From positions 44,699-108,698 of the forward strand of contig JACPOU010000032.1 in assembly GCA_016191345.1 (NCBI GenBank): DNA of 64,000 bases, read 5' to 3'. Below, one piece after another: positions 8,298 through 16,910 of the stretch (its first letter is position 1; each line of letters starts with the position of its first letter). The notes under the pieces are model-generated. The model worked only from the letters and a program-made list of their open reading frames with translations. It made no database searches and had not been told where the DNA came from. The DNA comes from Chloroflexota bacterium. GTDB taxonomy: Bacteria > Chloroflexota > Limnocylindria > Limnocylindrales > CSP1-4. Both the position numbers and the translations under genes were made by a program.

Positions 8298-9263
8298 TCA
8301 GGCGGGGGTGGCGCCGGGACCGGGCAGGTTGATCCCACCCGGTGCCGATGGAAGGTCGAGGGGCAGCGCTTCGGCTGCGGGGTCGATTCGCTTGATGAGG
8401 TTCGTCAGGACCCGGCCGGGCCCCACCTCGATGAACGTCCGGACGCCGTCACCGGCCATCCGCTCCACGGCGCCGACCCAGTCGACGCCCGTGGTGAGGT
8501 GCTCGACGAGCTCGCGCCGGCAGTCCTCGGCGGTGGTCAGGAGTCGCGCATCCGCGTTCGCGAGGAGCGCAACCTCGGGATCGTCGAAGTCGACGTCCGT
8601 GAGGACGTCTCGCATCTCCGAGGCCGCCTCCGCCATGAGCGGGGAATGCGCCGCGACCGACACCGGGAGCACGATGGCGCGCTTCGCGCCGAGGGCCTTC
8701 GCGATCTCGGCACCGGCCTCGATCGCCGCCCGCTCGCCCGACACGACCACCTGGCCGGGCGCGTTCCGGTTCGCGACGCCGAACACGCCATGGGCCGACG
8801 CCTTGGCGATGAGCTCGGGAAGCGCGGCGTCGTCCAGCCCGATGAGGGCGGCCATGGCACCGTCCCGGCCCGAGCCCGAGGCCTGCATGAGGCGCCCCCG
8901 GGTCCGGACCAGTTCGACGCCGTCCTCGAGGGACAGCGCACCGGCCGCGACCATCGCCGAGTACTGGCCCATCGAGTGGCCGGCCATGTACCGGGGCTCC
9001 ACGCCGTGACCCGTGGCGGCCTCGTGCTCGCGGAGCGCGGCGAGGAAGGCGAGCGAGGCCGTCAGCAGGGCCGGCTGAGCGTTCTCCGTCCGGTTGAGCG
9101 TGTCCTCGGGGCCTTCCCAGGCGAGCCGGCTGATCGATTCACCGAGCGCCGAATCGGCTTCGGCAAAGACCTCGGCCGCGGCGGGCGACGCGGCCGCGAG
9201 GGCCTGGGCCATGCCGACGGCCTGCGAACCCTGGCCGGGGAAGATGAACGCGACGCTGCTCAT
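8298..9263 (-). CDS. fabD: malonyl-CoA:ACP transacylase
   Basis: A 321-residue FabD that loads malonyl groups from CoA onto ACP. The serine nucleophile is Ser97 in GHSMGQ; the N terminus carries FPGQGSQ, and the catalytic His is in VAAHSPLM near residue 205. The C-terminal GPGRVLTNLIKR is typical. ATG at 9263 begins the conserved N terminus; upstream codons are in the promoter region. It is divergent from a MarR regulator and co-directional with fabF, so malonyl-ACP supply and condensation are co-expressed. Confidence 0.94.
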   Translation of the reverse strand: MSSVAFIFPGQGSQAVGMAQALAAASPAAAEVFAEADSALGESISRLAWEGPEDTLNRTENAQPALLTASLAFLAALREHEAATGHGVEPRYMAGHSMGQYSAMVAAGALSLEDGVELVRTRGRLMQASGSGRDGAMAALIGLDDAALPELIAKASAHGVFGVANRNAPGQVVVSGERAAIEAGAEIAKALGAKRAIVLPVSVAAHSPLMAEAASEMRDVLTDVDFDDPEVALLANADARLLTTAEDCRRELVEHLTTGVDWVGAVERMAGDGVRTFIEVGPGRVLTNLIKRIDPAAEALPLDLPSAPGGINLPGPGATPA

Positions 9264-9392
9264 GGGCCTCCGGAGGCGCGGTGGATGGGGGGACGCCGGG
9301 CCACGACAGCCCGACGCCCACATGGTGCTCTGCCGAGACGCCCGCGAGCGTGAAACGCGTGCACGGGTGCACACGAACGACGCATCCTGCGG

Positions 9393-9398
9393 TACCCT
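9393..9398 (+). promoter_or_regulatory. -10 box of leaderless marR promoter
   Basis: TACCCT ends six bases before the ATG at 9405. A few bases upstream GTGCAC occurs twice, spaced by GG (9359-9372), which could bind the divergent regulator. The 141-base gap between fabD and this gene contains no other recognisable site. Confidence 0.5.
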
Positions 9399-9404
9399 CC
9401 GGCC

Positions 9405-9980
9405 ATGGCCCTGCCCAGTTCCCCACGTCGGCGGCCACGCGCGCCCACGGTTCGCACGATTGCCCGGCGATTCGAGGCGGACCTGTCTGCATCCGTCCTC
9501 GGGGCGGGCACCCGGGTTCCCAACGTCCGCCAGATCTCCGAGCGCGTGGCGATGGGCCGGGCCCTGTGGCGGGAGCTCGTCGTGGGGTTCGCGTCGCAGC
9601 TCGCCGAGCTGCGGCTCGGGTTCACCCAGCTCGCCGCCCTCTACGTCCTGGCCGATGGCGGCACGACCACCATCGGGGAGCTCGCCGACGTCCTCGGCCG
9701 ATCGCCGTCAGCGACGAGCCGGCTCGTCGAGGGACTTGTCCGTCGGCGGCTCGTGGATCGCCACGAGGAGGCAGAGGACCGGCGCCAGCGGACGCTGTCG
9801 CTGACCCAGCGAGGCCACGCGGTCCTGCGCGTCGTCGACCGGGCGCGGGCCGACCAGTTCCTCACCGCGGTCCGGCCGCTGCCGACCGCGGAGCGGGCGG
9901 TGGTGGCGATGGGGGTCGCGGCGCTCGCGACCCGGGCGTTCTCCCGGCGGGGGCGCCTCATCCGGGCACCGGGGGAATAG
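9405..9980 (+). CDS. MarR-family transcriptional regulator
   Basis: A 191-residue protein with a MarR winged helix-turn-helix at about residues 70-140: GELADVLGRSPSATSRLVEGLVRRRLVDR is the recognition helix region and HEEAEDRRQRTLSLTQRG the wing. The N-terminal 50 residues are longer than usual and basic. It is transcribed away from fabD-fabF from a shared 141-base intergenic region. In Firmicutes the MarR protein FabT controls fab genes; a similar role here is an inference from position only. The leaderless -10 box fixes the ATG. Confidence 0.85.
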   Translation: MALPSSPRRRPRAPTVRTIARRFEADLSASVLGAGTRVPNVRQISERVAMGRALWRELVVGFASQLAELRLGFTQLAALYVLADGGTTTIGELADVLGRSPSATSRLVEGLVRRRLVDRHEEAEDRRQRTLSLTQRGHAVLRVVDRARADQFLTAVRPLPTAERAVVAMGVAALATRAFSRRGRLIRAPGE

Positions 9981-10075
9981 CCGGCGGAAAGCGGCCGGCG
10001 GCCGTGGCACGGCGCCCGGCTCGGGACCCGCGCCCGGTCGGACTCCGTGCCCGATCCGGGGGGAGGCGCCGCGGC

Positions 10076-11524
10076 TCAGCCGCAGAAGCGCAGGACCGCG
10101 TCCCAGAGGACCGGCAGCCCCCACCGCAGCCCCTCGAGCGAGACCCGCTCATCGACGCCGTGGTAGCGGTCGAGGTACGTCTCGGTCGCCTCCAGCCGGA
10201 GCGGCGAGAAGCCGTAGGCCGGCACGCCCAGTCGGAGCAGGTGCTTGGCATCGGTCGCGAACGGAGCCATGACCGGGAGCGGAACCCCATCGGGGTCGTG
10301 GTCGCGGATCGCCTGGGCGAGGATCTCGTAGAGCGGCGATTCGTGGTCCGCGACGACCGGCGGCGCGGTCGTGACCAGCTCGATCCGGCAGGCGGCGAGC
10401 AGCTCCGGCCCCAGGCGCGCCTCGATGTCGGCCCGGATCGCCGGCTCGTCCGTTCCGGGCAGGTGCCGGCAGTCGAGCTCGATGACCGCCTCGCCCGGGA
10501 TGACGTTGTACTTGACCCCGGCGTGGATCACGTTCGGGGAGATCGTGTCCCGGACGAGGGCCCTCGCGGCCCGGGCATAGACCGGGGCGCAGCGTTGGTC
10601 GATCGCAGCCTCGGCCCGCCCCGCGTCGCCGCCGGCCATGGCCCGCAGGAGCGTGGCCGCGTCGCCGGGGAGTGCCTCCGCCGCCGCCTCGAAGAACCGT
10701 GCCATCACCGGCGTCAGCCGCGCCGGACCCGGCACCGACAGCCGCCGGATCGCCTCCGCCGCAAGGACCGCCGCGTTGTCCGGCCGGGGCATCGAGCCGT
10801 GGCCCCACGTCCCGCGAATCGCGATCCGGTAGACGCAGTAGCCCTTCTCGGCGACCTGGATCGGGTAGAGACGGACGCCGCCGACCTCGAGACTCACCCC
10901 GCCCGATTCGTTGATCGCCCCGGCAGCGCGAAGGTGCTCCGGGTGGTGCTCGACGATCCAGCCGATGCCGGCGTGCCCGCCGGCCTCCTCGTCGGCGGTG
11001 ACGGCGAACAGGATGTCACGCCGGAGTCCGGGGATCGGGTGGAGCGCCGGATCCAGGCCGGCGGCGGCTGCACGCTCGGCGAGCCCGCGGACGACCTCGA
11101 GCTCCATCGCCACGAGGTCCTTCATGTCGACCGCGCCGCGGCCGTAGAGGTAGCCGTCCTCGACATCGCCGGCGAATGGATCGTGCGTCCAGCGGTCCGG
11201 CGGCGCCGGCACGACGTCCAGGTGCGAGAGGAGGAGCAGGGGGTCGCCGCCGGTCCCGTCGCCGCGGAGCCGGGCGACCACCGAGCCGCGGCCCGGAACG
11301 GGTTCGTACACCGTCGCGGGCACGCCGCTCGCCTCGAGGCGAGCGGCGATCGCACGGGCCGCGTCGAGCTCCGGGCCGGGCGGGTCCGGCGGGTTGACCG
11401 ATGGGATGCGGATCAGCTCGCGAAGCGTCTCGACAAGCCGCTCGTGCGCCCGCGCCCACGCCTCGGCGGAGCGCGCGTCCGAGGGCCGGGACGCCTGGGG
11501 CGAGCCCTGCGCCGCCACCCTCAA
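10076..11524 (-). CDS. M20-family metallopeptidase (carboxypeptidase/deacylase)
   Basis: A 482-residue M20 dizinc hydrolase. Metal-site motifs are in order: SHLDVVPA (His), YGRGAVDMKD (bridging Asp), TADEEAGG (catalytic Glu and ligand Glu) and the C-terminal RYHGVDERVS (His). The dimerisation lid lies between, including KYNVIPGEAVIELDCR. Members cleave peptides, N-acyl amino acids or succinyl-DAP; this one is longer than DapE (about 375 residues) and resembles the ArgE/DapE/ACY1-like carboxypeptidases. Start TTG overlaps the stop of the small membrane protein. A lysine-pathway desuccinylase role is possible, since no dapE is seen by the dap operon, but unproven. Confidence 0.88.
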   Translation of the reverse strand: MRVAAQGSPQASRPSDARSAEAWARAHERLVETLRELIRIPSVNPPDPPGPELDAARAIAARLEASGVPATVYEPVPGRGSVVARLRGDGTGGDPLLLLSHLDVVPAPPDRWTHDPFAGDVEDGYLYGRGAVDMKDLVAMELEVVRGLAERAAAAGLDPALHPIPGLRRDILFAVTADEEAGGHAGIGWIVEHHPEHLRAAGAINESGGVSLEVGGVRLYPIQVAEKGYCVYRIAIRGTWGHGSMPRPDNAAVLAAEAIRRLSVPGPARLTPVMARFFEAAAEALPGDAATLLRAMAGGDAGRAEAAIDQRCAPVYARAARALVRDTISPNVIHAGVKYNVIPGEAVIELDCRHLPGTDEPAIRADIEARLGPELLAACRIELVTTAPPVVADHESPLYEILAQAIRDHDPDGVPLPVMAPFATDAKHLLRLGVPAYGFSPLRLEATETYLDRYHGVDERVSLEGLRWGLPVLWDAVLRFCG

Positions 11525-11760
11525 CCGGCCCCGGAGAGCAGGTTCGCGACGATGCCCAGCACGAAGCCGGACAGCACGAGGGCGGCGATCATCAGGAGGA
11601 GGAGGCGCCCCAGCCGGCGCTCCTCGGCGCGGCCGGCCGCGGGATCCGGATCGCGGCCACCCGCGATGTACGGCGCCGCGAGACCCCGGCGCCGGGCGTG
11701 CTCGTTCCGCTCCGAGTCGTACGCCTCGGGATCCGGAGGCAGCGGTGCCGCCGTGGTCAT
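11521..11760 (-). CDS. small single-span membrane protein
   Basis: A 79-residue protein: a hydrophilic Pro/Glu/Arg-rich N terminus of about 50 residues, then a basic stretch and one hydrophobic helix ([23 protein letters not shown]) reaching the C terminus. Tail-anchored topology with the N terminus in the cytoplasm is likely. Its ATG overlaps the ilvD stop and its TGA overlaps the M20 start, so it is translationally coupled on both sides. I do not recognise a family; the coupling argues that it is real. Confidence 0.75.
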   Translation of the reverse strand: MTTAAPLPPDPEAYDSERNEHARRRGLAAPYIAGGRDPDPAAGRAEERRLGRLLLLMIAALVLSGFVLGIVANLLSGAG

Positions 11761-13493
11761 CGCGTCCCCAGGGCGCGGCCGAGGCGCGCGCCGGTCGTGA
11801 CCGCGCCCTCGGACGCCGAGGCGACCAGGGCCGCGTACTTGCCCATGACCCCGCCCGCGTAGCGGGGAGCCGGCGGTGACCATGCCGCGCGCCGCCGCTC
11901 GAGCTCGGCCGCCTCGACGTGCAGGTCGAGGCGCTTGGCCTCCACGTCGATCACGATCTCGTCACCCTCGCGGACGAGCGCGATCGGGCCGCCGAGGGCC
12001 GCCTCGGGTGCGACGTGTCCGATCATCAGCCCGTGCGTCCCGCCGGAGAAGCGGCCGTCGGTCAGGAGGGCGACCTGGTCGCCGAGGCCCTCGCCGACCA
12101 GCGCCGCCGTGACGGACAGCATCTCCTGCATCCCGGGTCCCCCGACCGGCCCCTCGTACCGGATCACGACGACGTCGCCGGGCTGGATCCGCCGCTCGCT
12201 CACGGCCTGGAAGCAGTCGTTCTCGGAATCGAAGACGCGGGCCGGGCCGCGATGGTGGAGCCGCTCGTGGCCGGCCAGCTTGACGACGCAGCCGTCCGGC
12301 GCGAGCGAGCCCCGCAGGATCGTCAGGCCGCCGTTCGGCTTCAGCGGCGACTCGATCGGCACGACGACCTTCTGGCCCGCGGTCTCCGTGGCCGCGGCCG
12401 CGATCTTCGCGAGCGTCCGCCCGTCGACGTTGCGCTCCTCGCCGTGGAGCAGGCCCCGCTTCAGGAGCTCGCGCATGACGAGGCCGACGCCGCCCGCGTC
12501 GTACATGTCCGCGGCCGTGTAGCGGCCACCGGGCCGCATGTCGGCGACGATCGGGGTCCGGTCGGCGATCTCCCCGAACTCGTCGATCTCGAGGGGGATG
12601 CCGAACTCGTGGGCGATCGCGAGAAGATGGAGGACGCCGTTCGTCGAGCCGCCGGTCGCGGCGACCGAGGCAATCGCGTTCTCGAGCGCCCTGCGGGTCA
12701 CGATCTGCGACGGCCGGATGTCGTGCCGGACGAGGGTCATCGCCAGCTCGCCGACGCGGCGGGCGGCCTCGTCCTTCTTCGGGTCCTCGGCCGGGATGCC
12801 GTTGAGGCCGCCCGGCGAGAGGCCCAGGAACTCGAGGGCGCCGCTCATCGTGTTCGCCGTGTACTGGCCGCCGCAGGCGCCCGCGCCGGGGCAGGCCGCG
12901 CTCTCGATCTCGTAGAGCTCCTCGATCGAGATCTTCCCGGCCCGATACGCGCCGACGGCCTCGAAGACGGACACGATCGTGAGGTCGCGGCCCTTGTACG
13001 TGCCCGGGTAGATCGTCCCGTTGTAGAAGACGAGGCCGGGCACGTCCAGCCGGGCCAGCGCCATCGCCGCGCCCGGGATCGTCTTGTCGCAGCCGACCAG
13101 GCAGACCACGCCGTCGAGGAGATGGCCCCGGACGACCAGCTCGATCGAATCGGCGACGACCTCGCGGCTGATCAGGCTCGCCTTCATCCCCTCCGTTCCC
13201 ATCGAGACGCCGTCCGAGACCGAGACCGTGCTGAACTCCATGGGCGTCCCGCCCGCCTCGCGGATGCCCTGCTTCACGAACTCCGCGAGCCGCCGCTGGT
13301 TGAGGTTGCAGGGCATCGTCTCGATCCACGTCGTCGCGACGCCGACCAGCGGCTGGGCGAGGTCGTCGTCGGTGAAGCCGACCGCCTTGAGCATCGCCCG
13401 CGCGGGGGCCCGGTCCGGTCCGTCGGTCAGGGTGTGGGAGTGGCGCTTGCCCGGATCGGTGGGTCGGTCATAGGGGAGGCGGGTGTCAGGCAT
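11757..13493 (-). CDS. ilvD: dihydroxy-acid dehydratase
   Basis: A 578-residue IlvD that dehydrates 2,3-dihydroxy-isovalerate and -methylvalerate to the 2-keto acids, the third common step of valine and isoleucine synthesis. The iron-sulphur cysteines are in [13 protein letters not shown] and [15 protein letters not shown], and the C-terminal substrate region [11 protein letters not shown] is intact. Length is normal. It lies 12-14 kb from the ilvBNC-leuAB operon and has its own promoter in the 63-base gap before it; a strong -10 (TATCCT on the minus strand, 13542-13547) is about 50 bases upstream. Downstream genes overlap by four bases each. Confidence 0.96.
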   Translation of the reverse strand: MPDTRLPYDRPTDPGKRHSHTLTDGPDRAPARAMLKAVGFTDDDLAQPLVGVATTWIETMPCNLNQRRLAEFVKQGIREAGGTPMEFSTVSVSDGVSMGTEGMKASLISREVVADSIELVVRGHLLDGVVCLVGCDKTIPGAAMALARLDVPGLVFYNGTIYPGTYKGRDLTIVSVFEAVGAYRAGKISIEELYEIESAACPGAGACGGQYTANTMSGALEFLGLSPGGLNGIPAEDPKKDEAARRVGELAMTLVRHDIRPSQIVTRRALENAIASVAATGGSTNGVLHLLAIAHEFGIPLEIDEFGEIADRTPIVADMRPGGRYTAADMYDAGGVGLVMRELLKRGLLHGEERNVDGRTLAKIAAAATETAGQKVVVPIESPLKPNGGLTILRGSLAPDGCVVKLAGHERLHHRGPARVFDSENDCFQAVSERRIQPGDVVVIRYEGPVGGPGMQEMLSVTAALVGEGLGDQVALLTDGRFSGGTHGLMIGHVAPEAALGGPIALVREGDEIVIDVEAKRLDLHVEAAELERRRAAWSPPAPRYAGGVMGKYAALVASASEGAVTTGARLGRALGTR

Positions 13494-13541
13494 GGGTCCC
13501 TCGGGGTCGGCGCCGTGCGCTTCGGTGGCGTGTGTGCGTCG

Positions 13542-13547
13542 AGGATA
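13542..13547 (-). promoter_or_regulatory. -10 box of the ilvD promoter
   Basis: On the minus strand TATCCT, inside CACTATCCTCG, about 50 bases before the ATG. The upstream gene ends at 13557, so the -35 region would lie inside that gene's 3' end. There is no room for a leader peptide like that of ilvB. Confidence 0.45.
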
Positions 13548-13556
13548 GTGCGCCCG

Positions 13557-15215
13557 TCAGCCCGCCGAGGCGGAGTTGGCCAGTCGCTCGTCCACGACCC
13601 GCGCGGCCGCGACTGTGGCGGCCGGGCCGCGGACCGCGGCGATGAACAGGGCGGCATCGAAGGACGTCCCCGTCACGTCGGTGATCGCCGTCACGGTGGC
13701 GGTCCGGGGGACCCCTCGGAGCAGCGCGATCTCCCCGATCCCCGAGCCGGGTCCGAGGGTCGCCAGGCGGCGGTCACCATCGGTCACCGCGACCTGTCCC
13801 GTGTCGATGACCAGGAAGGCGTCCCCGGGATCGCCCTTGCGCATGAGGACCTCGCCCGCGCCGTAGGCGACGGGCACGGCACCGTTGACGAGGCGCTCGA
13901 TCCCCGTGAGCGGCAGGACCCGGAAGGCGGGCACGCCCCGCAGCCGCTCGACGAGGTGCCACGGGACGGCCTCGATCGCCGCGGAGCGTCGCAGCGCCAG
14001 CCAGATGCCGATGGCGGCGAGCGGGAGAATCGCGCCAGAGACGAGCAGGGTCGAGCGGATGCCGAGGACGGCGATCAGGATGGGCGCGACGGCATAGCCG
14101 AGGGCCGCGGACGTCGCCGTCGCTCCCTCGAACAGGGCGAAGATCGAGCCCCGTTCCTCGTTCCGGCAACCGCGCTGGAGCAGGGTGAACCCGACGATGT
14201 CGAGGAGCGCATTGGCCAGCCCCGTCGTGACGAAGGCCAGGACCGCTACGACCGGCAGCGGAAGCAGCCCGATGAAGGCGATCGGCAGCCCCCACAGCGC
14301 GAGGGCAAGGGCGAACGCCATCGCCGTGCTTCGCTGGGCGGCCAGCCCGGCGACGATGCCGATGATCCCGCCGATTCCCATCGCCGCGCCGAGGATGCCC
14401 ACGCCGGCCTCGCCGAGCCCGATCAGCTCGACGCTCAGGACGACGGCGAGCGTTCCGAGGAGGCCTCGCACCATCGTCTGGAGCGCGAACCCGGCGATGA
14501 CGACCCCGATCGCCGGCCGCCGACGGATTGCCGCGACCCCGGCGGCAAGCCCGAGACCGGTGCGGTTCCGGGCCTCGGCCGGGCCCAGCGCGTCGTGCTG
14601 GTCCTCGTATTCGACGCTCGAGATCGCGGCGAGTCCGGCGAGGGCAACGAGGAGGAGCACGATCGCTCCGGCCATCGGGGCCCCGGTGGCGATGAAGAAC
14701 GCGGCCACCAGCGGGCCGCCGAACGTGCCCAGCGCCTCGGCCGCGCTTGTGGCGATGTTGGCGGTGACGAGCTCCTCCGGCGTCGTGGCGAGCGCCGGCA
14801 GCAGCGTGCTCTGCGAGGGCCGAAGCACGCCATCCGTCCCGCCGAGAAGGCCGGCGACGACGAGCAGCCACGCGCCATCGGCTCCCGTGACGATGACGGC
14901 CGCCGCGATCGCCGCCGCCCCGGCGCGGATCAAGGACAGCAGCACCAGGATCCGGTCGGCCCGCCACCGGGCGAGTGGAGCGGCCGCGAGGATCCCGAAG
15001 AGGATCGAGGCGATGACACGGGCCACGCCGATCGCGGCAACCCCCGGCGCCCCGGCCCGGGACCAGGCCGCCACGGCGAGCAGGACCACGAGACCCGAAT
15101 CGACGCCGAGCGCGCAGAAGAATGAAGCCTGGGCCCGGCGCATGCTGGGCTTCGCGAGCGATGACCGCATGGCCTGCAGGGCTGCGCCGAACGGCGCGAA
15201 GACGGATCGCCGCAT
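13557..15215 (-). CDS. MFS transporter fused to a cyclic-nucleotide-binding domain
   Basis: A 552-residue fusion: an MFS permease over about residues 1-400 with ten or more hydrophobic helices, then a linker (SAAIEAVPWHLVERLRGVPA) and a cNMP-binding domain over 420-530. The phosphate-binding cassette reads GIGEIALLRGVPRTATV, keeping the Gly-Glu and Arg. Helix 2-3 loop is atypical and the first helix starts with a basic segment. Its ATG follows the stop of the next MFS-cNMP gene with no gap (TAGATG), so the two are coupled; sharing of LLQRG(C)xNEERG-type loops shows they are tandem paralogues. Substrate unknown. Confidence 0.87.
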   Translation of the reverse strand: MRRSVFAPFGAALQAMRSSLAKPSMRRAQASFFCALGVDSGLVVLLAVAAWSRAGAPGVAAIGVARVIASILFGILAAAPLARWRADRILVLLSLIRAGAAAIAAAVIVTGADGAWLLVVAGLLGGTDGVLRPSQSTLLPALATTPEELVTANIATSAAEALGTFGGPLVAAFFIATGAPMAGAIVLLLVALAGLAAISSVEYEDQHDALGPAEARNRTGLGLAAGVAAIRRRPAIGVVIAGFALQTMVRGLLGTLAVVLSVELIGLGEAGVGILGAAMGIGGIIGIVAGLAAQRSTAMAFALALALWGLPIAFIGLLPLPVVAVLAFVTTGLANALLDIVGFTLLQRGCRNEERGSIFALFEGATATSAALGYAVAPILIAVLGIRSTLLVSGAILPLAAIGIWLALRRSAAIEAVPWHLVERLRGVPAFRVLPLTGIERLVNGAVPVAYGAGEVLMRKGDPGDAFLVIDTGQVAVTDGDRRLATLGPGSGIGEIALLRGVPRTATVTAITDVTGTSFDAALFIAAVRGPAATVAAARVVDERLANSASAG

Positions 15216-16910
15216 CTAGGAGCCGCGGGGCGCGGCAGCGGCCGGAGCGGTGGCCGCCGCGCCGGCGGCACGGGCCAGGTGAGCGGCGGCGATTCGCTCC
15301 GTGACGGCGGCCGCAGAGGGGCCCGCGATCGCCGCCAGGAAGGTCCCGGCGTCCACTGCGTAGCCCGTGACTGCGGAGATTGCCATGACCGTCGCCGTCC
15401 GCGGCGAGCGGCGAAGGAGGGCGATCTCGCCGACCCCGGCGCCCCGACCCAGCCGCTGGATCGGCCGGCCATCCACGACGACCTCCACCTCGCCGGAGGC
15501 GACCACGAGGAACCGGTCGCCGGCATCGCCCTGGCGCATGAGGGCGGCTCCGGGCTCGAACTCGACCGGTACGAGGCCCGCGGCCAGCCGCTCGACGGCC
15601 GTCAGCGGCAGCTCGGCGAAGGCGGGTACCTCCCGGAGCAGGTGCCCGAGGTCCTCGTCGACGACCGTGACCCGGTCCAGGCGCCCGACCCGGCCGTAGA
15701 TGACGAGCGCGAGGATCGGGAGGATGGAGCCCGTGATGGCGAGCGCGCCCCGATCGCCGAAGGCGGCGAGGAGGACCGGCGCGAGGAGGCTGCCGGCGAT
15801 CGAGCCCAGACCGGCGGTGCCCTCGAAGACCGAGAAGACCGGCGCTCGCTCGTCGTTCGTGCAGCCACGCTGGAAGATCGTGAAGAGCGCGACGTCATAG
15901 GCGGCGTTGGCGATCCCGATGAGCGCCATGGCCCCGATCGCGACCGCGGGCACCGGGAGGAGCCCGATGACGGCGATCGGGGCGCCCCACCAGGCGAGCG
16001 TCACGCACATCGTCCGGATCAGCTGGGACGGGCCGGTGAGCGTGAGCGCGAACATCGCCCCGAAGAGCCCACCGAGGCCCAGCGCCGCGTTCAGGATCCC
16101 CACCCCGGGGTCCCCCAGCCCGAGCAGCTCGATCGCCGCGACCACGATCAGGGCGTTGAGCAGCGCCCGGGACATGACCTCGCCGAAGACGCTCACCATC
16201 GCCCAGGCCGGGACCGGCCGTCGCCGGAGGGCCCGGAACCCGTCCATGAGCCGGAGCCCGCCGCCCGTGGCCCCGGCGCCACCGGCGGCGTCCTCGGCAT
16301 GCTCGAAGCGCAGGCCGGCGATGACGATCGCGCTCAGCAGGAACACCGCGGCCGCCACGAGCGCGGCGAGCGCCGGCTGGCCCGCGGCGACGAGCAGGCC
16401 GACGACGAGCGGTCCGGCGAACGCCCCGAGACCCTCGCCCGTGCTCCAGGCCATGTTCGCCGCGACGAGCTCGCTCGGGCTCCGGGCGAGGCCGGGCACG
16501 AGCGTCGCCTGGACCGGCCGGACGGGAGCCCCCGCGGCGGCAACGACGGCGGCGAGGGCAAAGAGCAGGGCACTGTCGCCATCGAGGGCGATGACGAGGC
16601 CGCAGAGGGCGGCGGCAGCCGCCCGGATGAGCCCGATGGCGAGCAGCAGGCGGTCGCCCCGGAACCGCTCGAGGATGCTGCCCGAGAGCATGCCGGCGAC
16701 GACCGCGGGGAGCATCCGAGTTGCGCCGAGGAGCCCGGTGGCCACGACACCGTCGCGGGCGTAGACGGTGACGAGCAGGATGACGAGGAGCCCGGTGTCG
16801 GCGCCGATGCCGAGGCTCCACGCCAGCTCGATCCGGCGGAGCCCGTCGTTCCGCATCGCGGCCCGGACGGCGGACAGTGCGGCCCGGATCGACGCCGCGA
16901 CCCGGCTCAT
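15216..16910 (-). CDS. MFS transporter fused to a cyclic-nucleotide-binding domain
   Basis: A 564-residue paralogue of the following gene. Helices occupy residues 30-410; the loop motif IFQRGCTNDERAPVFSVFEG aligns with LLQRGCRNEERGSIFALFEG of its neighbour. The C-terminal domain (about 425-545) has GVGEIALLRRSPRTATV as its phosphate-binding cassette. It ends in an Ala-rich tail. The ATG overlaps the stop of the DUF885 gene by four bases. Tandem, coupled paralogues may act as a heterodimer; this is inference. No cyclase gene for cAMP or cGMP is in the window. Confidence 0.87.
   Translation of the reverse strand: MSRVAASIRAALSAVRAAMRNDGLRRIELAWSLGIGADTGLLVILLVTVYARDGVVATGLLGATRMLPAVVAGMLSGSILERFRGDRLLLAIGLIRAAAAALCGLVIALDGDSALLFALAAVVAAAGAPVRPVQATLVPGLARSPSELVAANMAWSTGEGLGAFAGPLVVGLLVAAGQPALAALVAAAVFLLSAIVIAGLRFEHAEDAAGGAGATGGGLRLMDGFRALRRRPVPAWAMVSVFGEVMSRALLNALIVVAAIELLGLGDPGVGILNAALGLGGLFGAMFALTLTGPSQLIRTMCVTLAWWGAPIAVIGLLPVPAVAIGAMALIGIANAAYDVALFTIFQRGCTNDERAPVFSVFEGTAGLGSIAGSLLAPVLLAAFGDRGALAITGSILPILALVIYGRVGRLDRVTVVDEDLGHLLREVPAFAELPLTAVERLAAGLVPVEFEPGAALMRQGDAGDRFLVVASGEVEVVVDGRPIQRLGRGAGVGEIALLRRSPRTATVMAISAVTGYAVDAGTFLAAIAGPSAAAVTERIAAAHLARAAGAAATAPAAAAPRGS

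Noticed and set aside
11919..15125. Long plus-strand frame opposite ilvD and the MFS gene
   Set aside because: Reads as low-complexity charged sequence; the minus-strand genes have complete catalytic motifs and coupling.
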